Shown here: in pieces, positions 57,902-64,000 of the stretch | Position numbering within the stretch: position 1 is the stretch's first letter | Layout of the letters: each line of letters starts with the position of its first letter | Assembly: GCA_022560025.1 (NCBI GenBank) | Contig: JAFISE010000010.1 | Coordinates: 248,001 to 312,000 of the forward strand | Reading direction: 5' to 3' | Origin: Stagonosporopsis chrysanthemi | Taxonomy: Eukaryota; Ascomycota; Dothideomycetes; Pleosporales; Didymellaceae | Length of the DNA stretch: 64,000 nt | Made by a program: the position numbers and the translations under genes | Notes under the pieces: model-generated | What the model saw: only the letters and a program-made list of their open reading frames with translations | What the model was told of the DNA's origin: nothing | Database searches by the model: none

Positions 57902-58194
57902 TTAAACGTCTCGCTAACATCCATCCCACGCAGATCATCCTCCGCGTCCGCAAATCCGTGCACAGCATCCGATCTCTCTCCCCGGTGCACCGCGCCCAAG
58001 TCATGGCCGCGTACGACCGCAGTCTGAAACTGACCTTTATTTCTGCAATCGTTGTGTTTGTTGTTGCGAATGCGCTTGTGCTGGCTATTCGGTTGCCTAT
58101 GTTGAGGCGAAAGGAGGAGGTAGAGGAGGATGAGAGGAGTGCGGGCGAGGGTGAGGGCGAGGGCGAGGGCGAGGGCGGGGAGAGGGCTGGGTGA
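56156..58194 (+). CDS. Vacuolar MFS transporter, basic amino acid permease (Vba/Fnx1)-like
   Basis: This is a 14-TM-type MFS carrier of the group that moves basic amino acids into the vacuole. There are three exons: 56156-56437, 56505-57782 and 57934-58194. The introns are 67 nt (GTAAGT..CAAG, branch CTGAC) and 151 nt (GTATGT..GCAG, branch GCTAAC). Both are phase 0 and the protein is 606 aa. An acidic dileucine-type signal (Ser-Glu-Thr-Thr-Pro-Leu-Leu) in the N-terminal tail is a known vacuolar sorting form. Family marks are Met-Phe-Asp-Ser-Thr in TM1, Gly-Arg-Leu-Ser-Asp-Thr-Ile-Gly-Arg-Arg after TM2, and the Gly-rich TM5. The second intron contains 63 consecutive Cs. The C-terminus ends in a Gly-Glu repeat. 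Vacuolar location is inferred. Confidence 0.87.
57839..57901 (+). repeat. Poly-C tract of 63 bases in an intron
   Basis: An uninterrupted run of 63 Cs lies within the second intron of the Vba-like transporter, 57 nt after the donor and about 32 nt before the acceptor. The intron's branch site (GCTAAC) lies after the tract. If unspliced it would encode polyproline in one frame (or polyglycine on the other strand). The true length may vary because homopolymers are hard to sequence. Confidence 0.9.
58142..58190 (+). repeat. GAGGGC hexanucleotide repeat (coding)
   Basis: About five units of GAGGGC encode alternating Glu-Gly at the C-terminus of the Vba-like transporter. The unit length is a multiple of three, so length changes would not break the frame. 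Confidence 0.75.
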
Positions 58195-58471
58195 TGGGTT
58201 GTGTAGATGCGTGGTGGATAACGGAGTTGAGCAGTGTGGGATGTGGGATGTCAGACAGTGGAAGACATATGTGCGTAGATATATATATGTGTTGCGTGTA
58301 ATCGTATCGAGAGCATAGGTATAGTAAAGACAGAACACGGCGAACAGCCTCTTATCTTCACAAAACGCCATTCCACAACATGCCAAAAAGAAAAAACAGC
58401 CAGTCGCTTCATCTAAAAAAAAAAACTCCACAAACACCGTCCCATGCATCGGAAAACGGAAAAAACCTGCA

Positions 58472-60719
58472 TCACTCGTCCAGACTCCCCATCTTACTCC
58501 TCGCTCTCTTCGGACTGCTCGCCCGACTCCTTATGCGCTCTCTACTATCCGTCCTGGCCAGCAACCCACCCCTCTCAATCGCATTCAGCGGCTGCAGCCC
58601 GGGCGCCTGCCCCACAGCCAGCACGTCCTGCTGAGGGGCATTGCCAAAGTAGCCCGGCGTGAGGGGCGCCTCGGTCTTGATCTGCGGAGTGGCCCAGCCA
58701 CTGGTGCGGCCGACGCGCGAGCCCTCCGAGTCGTCTGAGAAATGGCGGTCGTCGTCTGAAGAGTCGAGATACGTCTCCTCGAGCTCGAAGTCGTTGTGGG
58801 AAAGCCCGGACTCGGCGGCGTCGACGCGTTCGTAGGATTGGCCGGACGAGGTGCCCAGGCCGAAAAGCTTCGAGGGGAGGAAGCCGCGGCGCTTGCCTTT
58901 GAGTGGGGGGTGGGTTTTACCGTTTTTGCGCCGGAAGAGGGAGACCAGGTAGGTGCGGACGAGGGCGCGTTTTTCTTTGCCGAGGATCAAGCTGATGATT
59001 ACGATGATGATGAGAACGAAGACTAGGAGCGCAGGAATGCGGCTGGGATACTCTACGAACAGGCGGTGCCAGTTGTCGTCATCGAGCGGGTCGTGTTGCC
59101 AGGGCAGGTAGGAACCGCCGGGGTACTGGAAGTCCTTGGGAATGCCGGGGGCGTTGGAACCGAAGCCGACCGCTAGGGCTTTCTCATCTGGGGGCGGCAC
59201 CTCAGAGGAGGCGTAGAGGACCATTTTCCCGAGGGTCCACGAGACCTCTACATCGTTGATTTTGTTGACTGCTTGGAAAGGATCGAGGAATCCTTTCTCT
59301 TTCGCCGAGTCAAGGATGGCTTTTGTAGTGTTCTTCGAATCAGGGAGCGGCTCGATCCCTACGCGTGGTACGCCAATACCGTCGTGTAGCATGTTGATGA
59401 TCCACGAGGCCTTGAAGCATACTTCACGGGCCTTGTCCTCGTCAACCTTCTTGCCCCATTTGCCCTTGTCGATCCCCTTTTGAATGTGCTTCCAATCCTG
59501 GTTGCAGAACTCGCTCACGCGCTCCTGGTAGGTCTTGAAATCGTACGCTTTCTCCTTGTGCTTGTCCTCGAAGATCTCATGCGTTGTATGCCAGTACTCC
59601 GAGACGCCTACGAAGTGGTTGACATCGAAGTCGATCGCGGGGACGTGCTGGCCATTCAGCAGACACGGCTCGTCTAGACACTCCTTCTCTTTCTCCAGCA
59701 AGGGGAACGTCTGGTGCAGACACTCCTGGAATTTTCCAGTACCGTGCAGCTTCGCAGCAGGCTTCTCCTCCTCCTCGTCGTCATCATCATCGTCCGAATC
59801 CTCTTCAATAAGCTTGCCCTCCTTCGTAACCTCAACCTCCAACCCAGCAGGCAGACAAGGATCCGGGAGCTCCTTGGACGACGTCGAGTCGATGAGTGCC
59901 TTGACATAGCGCTGGCGCGCCTGGTTGACACCAAACCCTAGCCACGTCGTCACAAAAACCTTGTACTCGAGCGGAGTGCCCCCAACAGTCCTCAGGCGCA
60001 TGAGCGTCAGGTCGTTGGCATGCTTCTCAGCCTCGGTCGCATTGGGCGCAAACGCAATCTGCGCCGACGCGCCGCCCATATCCAGGAAGCCATACGTGCT
60101 GTGATGCTTGCCGTGGTCGTGGTCCTGCGGCTTGTCGAAGCCGCCCAGCAGGTAGTTTGCGGCTATCCAGCCGTACAGGCCCTCGGTCTCGCCCGGGATG
60201 ACCTGCACGTGGACGTCGCAGTCCGGCAGCTGGAACTTTGTGTTCTTGTGCGCGTAGTCGCAGACCTCCTGCAGGACGTGTTTGCGCTGCGCGGGCGGCA
60301 GGATGCGCATGCCCGCCGTGGCGAGCAGAAAGAGCGGCGTGTTCGCAACCTCGTCGAGAGGGATGTGTTTGAGGGCATGGCTAAGCAGCTTGTCGAGGTG
60401 GTCGGGACCGACGTCGTGCGGGTGCTCGCCAAAGGTCGAGATGCCAGGGTGGATCTTCTTGGTCCACTTCTTGTCTGTCTCAATGACGGGCAGGGCGTGC
60501 AGCTGGGCGTCTGTTGCGCCTTTGCGCGCGGCGTCGCTGTTCAGCCAGCGGTAAATGTGGACGCGCGTCCCCTGGTCATGTTAGCAGCGGCCGCGGTGCA
60601 CGCAGTGAGAGGCACGTACCGAAGAGCCAGCGTCGAGGACTACTCCATATCGCCCTGCAGCCCAGCTCGTCAGCGCACTGCGGAATGCGGGGCGGAGGGG
60701 GATGCGTACACTTTCCCAT
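58472..60719 (-). CDS. YND1: Golgi apyrase / nucleoside diphosphatase, GDA1-CD39 family (Ynd1-like)
   Basis: This hydrolyses nucleoside di- and triphosphates in the Golgi lumen, clearing nucleotides released by glycosyltransferases. There are three exons: 60719-60710 (10 nt), 60654-60620 and 60571-58472. The introns are 55 nt (GTACGC..GCAG) and 48 nt (GTACGT..CCAG, branch GCTAAC). Phase holds and the protein is 714 aa. The spliced N-terminus reads Met-Gly-Lys-Trp-Arg-Tyr-Gly-Val-Val-Leu-Asp-Ala-Gly-Ser-Ser-Gly-Thr-Arg. It spans apyrase conserved region 1, whose Ser-Gly pair is split by intron 2. ACR2 is near 99-103 (Ala-Thr-Ala-Gly-Met), ACR3 near 145-158 (Gly-Trp-Ile-Ala-Ala-Asn) and ACR4 near 178-186 (Leu-Asp-Met-Gly-Gly-Ala-Ser). 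An acidic Asp/Glu run lies mid-protein. One transmembrane segment is at about 527-546, followed by a long Ser-rich cytosolic tail. Confidence 0.92.
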
Positions 60720-61276
60720 GGTGGAGGGCAGGGGTCCGGCAGGTGTTAGCAGCAGACCATGCAGCAGCTGCGCGAAGAATTAAAAGCGTGTACGGTGGAA
60801 GGCGAGGCGTGCGGCGCGGCCGGTGAAGGGAAGCTGAGCGGAGGACTTAACGAGTGTCGTGGAGGAATTGGTCTAGAGAGGCGTCTGAGAGCAAGGCCCC
60901 AAGAGTCGTCGCAATCAGATCGCCGCATTGAGGACCCGCCACGCCGTTAGAAACACTTGTTCCGGAGCTAGGCTCACGTTGCCGTTGCCGTCGCTACGCT
61001 GCACCTCTCAACAACGCCAGATGCTCGCATGTCTTGCACAGATCCAGCGCTGTTCAGAGCACGAAAAGGCCACTTCACACCACGCATCACGTCGCACCCC
61101 ACGCGTCCCTTGTGAAGGTTTGTGCGACGAGGGACGACAGCTGGGTGACACGACGGTGCCAGGCGTCTTGTGGTGGTTCCAAGCCCATGCCGCTTCCGGT
61201 AGCGCTTCCGGCTGTGGTCTACCCAAAAGGTTGGTGTTGTAATGCTCGGTGCTTGTCCTGTCGTGCTAGCTGGGGT

Positions 61277-61490
61277 AAAATCCTCCGGTGACCTCATACT
61301 CGAGACGACTTTTGTAAGACCTGGCCTGTCCATAGATCTGGGATACCGGTAGATAGCATGCAAAAATGTTCGTGCCCACCGCCCACCCTTGAAATCACCC
61401 CGTGACCTCATACTAGTCACCGCTTTTGCAATGCCTGACCTGTCCAGACTTTGGACACACAGCATACACAAACGTCTACGCCCTTGATAC
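61277..61490. repeat. Imperfect tandem direct repeat, two copies of about 115 bp
   Basis: Copy 1 (from about 61277) and copy 2 (from about 61391) share GGTGACCTCATACT/CGTGACCTCATACT, CTTTTGTAAGACCTGGCCTGTCC against CTTTTGCAATGCCTGACCTGTCC, and a CATGCAAAAATG/CATACACAAACG block with similar spacing. Both copies have the same order of motifs. This suggests an old local duplication upstream of the apyrase gene; whether it has a regulatory role is unknown. Confidence 0.6.
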
Positions 61491-61880
61491 CCGTCTCCAC
61501 ACTTTGCACGACCAATTCCGCAGGGGAGAAGGGGGTGAGAATCAGATACATATATGTGTATATATCCCCAAGAGATTCCACCCCGATATATATGATATAT
61601 AAAAGCTACGAGAAATCGAGAAAGGCCCCTCTCCTCCTCCCTAATTCTCCACCTCAGAACAAAAGAAACCAGCATCCACCATATCAATCTGCCACCTCCT
61701 CTGCACACAATTTACAAAGGAAACATTCTCTTTAAAGGTGTTTTCGAAGAGAAGAAAATCAGGACAAAACACACGCCTGGAATGCCCAAAAAAAAAAACC
61801 AGAGAGACCCCCCACAGGCGCAAGCCGAGGCCTACGCATGTGCACGCACCACACGACTAAAGTCGCGAGAGAAGGGGTTT

Positions 61881-61904
61881 AAAAAAAAAAAAAAAAAAAA
61901 AAAA
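61881..61904 (+). repeat. Poly-A tract of 24 bases
   Basis: 24 consecutive As follow GGGGTTT. They lie about 200 bp past the SYF1 stop on its 3' side (SYF1 is on the minus strand, so they appear as T in its transcript). No retroposed gene was recognised beside it; it is probably simple sequence. Confidence 0.85.
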
Positions 61905-62100
61905 GCAACATGCAAATGGCTCTGCTCTGCTCAAATAGAATGGAAATCTTACGAGCCGCGGATCAGAAAAACGCCGGTTTGTTATGCACCCCCCTTCCCT
62001 TCCTAGATGAATCCTTACTTTCCTTTTCCCGCTCCCCGGTTCTTTCTATACTTGTACTGCGTGGTGGACGCCGTGTACCACACAATGGTCGACGCGGAGC

Positions 62101-64000
62101 TCAGAGATCGTCGACGTCGATGTCGATGGCGTCTGGGTTGGCCGCGGGCTGCTCCGCGGGCGCAATGTTGCCCTTGAGTCCAGTGGAGGCGGCGACGAAG
62201 CCGGCGGGGGCGCGGGCCTGGCGCTCCAGCGCGGCCATGGCGTCTTCGCCGGGTGCTGCATCGTCGGCATTGCCGTTGTCGAGGCCGTCGGGTGCGGCGC
62301 CGCGCGCGATGGCTTGCGAGGCGATGAAGTTGACGTCGGTGCTGGGGCGGATTAGTTTGGGTGTCGAAATGGGAGAGGGTAAGGGTGGGGTAGACGTACT
62401 TGTACTGCGCCTGCACGCTGCGCTTAATGCGCAGCATCTCCTTGTAGGTGTCCTCGTTTCCGTGCTGGACCTCGAAACTCTCCCATTTCTTCCAGAACTC
62501 GGGGCTTGTTCGAGGGTCGCAGAACTGCGATGCGTGGCCGTAGATGGCTCTTGCACGGTCAATCTCTCCCAATCTCCTCTCCATCTCTGCAAACTTGAGA
62601 CACATTTCCTTTGCCTCGCCGTCCGGTAGTGCGGCGATAGCGCGCTCGTAGATTGGACGTGTGGATGTGAGACCAAAGTTCGACGCGGATTTGGTGATGT
62701 AGAAGTTGAACATCTCCATGCGGTCTTCGTCGGCGACTGCTCGGGTTGCGCGCTCGTAGATGCGCATTGCATGGCGTGCGAGACCGCGGTCCTCCTCGAG
62801 TGCGCCGTACATGAGGTACAACACCTTGGCGAACTTGGGCGGGCACCCTTCGACAGCCTGTTCGAAGAGATCTCGGAGGCGCTCCATGCCAATCTTGCGG
62901 TCGACAGCTTTGGTAAGGTACAAGTTCCAGATCTCGAAGGCAACGGGGTAGCTGAAGAGATCGAGACCACGCTCATAGACCTTGAAGCAGTCCTCAAAGT
63001 AATTGTTCTCCTCGAGCAGGTTGGCGTAGTTGACGACAGTCTGCGGTGTGGCGATGCGGAGCTCGAATATTCTCTCGTACACCTTCTTCGTCTCCTCAAG
63101 TGTGCTGACACTCTCAACGAGATCGACGTAGAAGCTCCACAGCTTCCAACTTTTGTGCACGCGCTGCTGCGGCGTCAAAGACTCGTCGAAATAGTCGACG
63201 TTTGACCGCTTCGGCGCTTGTGTTGCCTTGGCCATGATCTCAACAGCCTTGTCGAAGTTTTCGTTACGTAGCTCCATCTCGGCCCATTCGACCCACATCT
63301 CAGCAAGCTCAGCAACAGACTTGAAGGGGACCTTGACAGCCTTCTCCATGATAGCACGAGCGTTGTGCAAGCTGCCACCGGCTTCGTAGAACTTGGCGTA
63401 GTTGGTCCAGAGCTCGTGGAACTTGCCGACTGCTTTCTTCGGATGTATCGCAGCAATGGCGTCTGTGTACGTCTGTACCAACTCCTTCTTATTGTCGCCC
63501 CACAGGGCAACGCGCTTCTCCCATTCAATGACGTTGTGTGGGTTCTGCCGTAACAGGACGTCGTTGAGCAAAAAGGGTCTTCGTTGCATAAGCGACTCGA
63601 AGCGGACCAGCCGGATGTCGAGGTCCGCGTCGGCAGCTGTGTCTAACTTTGTTTTCTCTGAACGAGCAGCTGCGTCGTTCATCTTGATTCCAATCATGGT
63701 TTCCTCGGCCTCCACATAGGTGTCGAAGACCATGGAGAAGTCGCGGACTGTCATGACTGTGGTGATGGCCTCCTCGAAAACGTCGCGTGCCTTCTCGTAC
63801 TCGCCCTTGTGCATCCAGTAGCGTGCAAGGCCAACCCAGAGCACGCCCCGCTGGTCGGGAAACTTGGCAATGCCGCTGTGGATGATTTTCTCGACATCGA
63901 TACCACTGTCGTCGCTGGTATCGATTTCCTTGGCGTGGTCGATCAAGAGGTCAATCATCTCGGTCCAGAACTGAAAGGGCCCCTTTGCCTCCTTGCTCTT
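62101..64000 (-). CDS. SYF1: Pre-mRNA-splicing factor SYF1 (XAB2), 5' part outside the window
   Basis: This is a scaffold of the Prp19-associated (NTC) complex of the spliceosome in the nucleus. The coding frame runs open to the right edge, so the N-terminus is missing. About 613 residues are visible. Two exon parts are seen: 64000-62400 and 62341-62101. The intron 62399-62342 (GTACGT..CCAG, 58 nt) is in phase and joins Ala-Gln-Tyr to Asn-Thr-Asp-Val-Asn-Phe-Ile. Many half-a-TPR (HAT) repeats are visible, with the typical Trp-x2-Tyr/Trp and Ala-Arg/Tyr-Glu-Arg-Ala spacing (for example Ala-Arg-Asp-Val-Phe-Glu-Glu-Ala, Val-Tyr-Glu-Arg-Ile and Ile-Tyr-Glu-Arg-Ala). The C-terminal tail is acidic (Asp-Ile-Asp-Val-Asp-Asp-Leu). 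Confidence 0.93.

Larger units (their letters stand above)
60720..62100. other. Intergenic, 1.4 kb
   Basis: This lies between SYF1 (3' end) and the apyrase (promoter), both on the minus strand. It contains the divergent tandem repeat and the poly-A tract listed separately, plus a TATATA-rich patch near 61550-61605. No gene is supported. Confidence 0.45.

Noticed and set aside
57114..58449. Frames with long polyproline or polyglycine runs across 57.8 kb
   Set aside because: They are translations of the intronic poly-C tract; a well-supported intron (GTATGT..GCAG with GCTAAC) removes it and restores the transporter frame.
61881..61904. Poly-A tract as the tail of a retroposed gene
   Set aside because: No gene-like sequence or target duplication found next to it; simple sequence is the simpler reading.
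1..64000. tRNA or rRNA genes, CRISPR arrays, intact transposons
   Set aside because: Looked for B-box-like GGTTCGA patterns, regularly spaced repeats and transposase/reverse-transcriptase motifs by eye; none was convincing. A tRNA scan and repeat search would be decisive.

Overview
This window comes from a filamentous ascomycete (Pezizomycotina, most likely a Dothideomycete). The genes have short introns of about 44-150 nt with GT..AG ends and CTAAC/CTGAC-like branch sites. The families are fungal: an XlnR-type activator, Zn2Cys6 regulators, a HET-domain gene, a GH79 enzyme, an Anp1-type mannosyltransferase and a Ynd1-type apyrase. The class-level guess is an inference from protein style and was not searched. 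All exon boundaries were derived by hand from splice signals, frame and family fit. Coding sequences were checked for codon phase across every junction.

Layout. 0.4-6.7 kb: a small hypothetical gene, a 4.2-kb gene-free stretch, then a secreted GH79 glycosidase (+). 7.1-12 kb: a 1015-aa uncharacterised VWA protein (-) and a 289-aa hypothetical (+). 12.2-16.4 kb: a secreted M28 aminopeptidase (-) and a PL1 pectate lyase (-). 16.4-18.3 kb: a spacer holding a fold-back element. 18.3-22.1 kb: a GT1 sterol-glucosyltransferase-like gene and a DUF1772-like membrane protein (+). 22.3-29.7 kb: an Arf-GEF of the Gea/GBF1 type and an Anp1-family mannosyltransferase (-), both secretory-pathway genes. 31.7-36.9 kb: an exosome RNase-PH-fold subunit (+), a small hypothetical (-) and an aldehyde dehydrogenase (-). 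37-39.4 kb: a gene-poor spacer with possible gene relics. 39.5-42.5 kb: xlnR (+). 45.1-49.0 kb: a Zn2Cys6 regulator and an MFS transporter that converge 33 bp apart. 49.8-53.4 kb: a HET-domain gene (-) and mitochondrial ribosomal protein uS12 (+). 54.1-58.2 kb: a small secreted cysteine-rich protein (+), a class I glutamine amidotransferase (-) and a Vba-like vacuolar transporter (+) with a 63-base poly-C tract in an intron. 58.5-64 kb: Golgi apyrase (-) and the splicing factor SYF1 (-), which is cut by the window end.

How they fit together. Most genes are housekeeping genes (secretion, Golgi glycosylation, splicing, RNA decay, mitochondrial translation). They are interspersed with genes for life on plant material: GH79, pectate lyase, secreted aminopeptidase, the XlnR regulator and the cysteine-rich secreted protein. 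There is no backbone gene of a secondary-metabolite cluster, no intact transposon, no CRISPR array and no recognised tRNA or rRNA. The best leads for novelty are the VWA protein with a complete metal-binding MIDAS, the cysteine-rich secreted protein, the regulator-transporter pair, the fold-back element at 17.9 kb and the poly-C intron.
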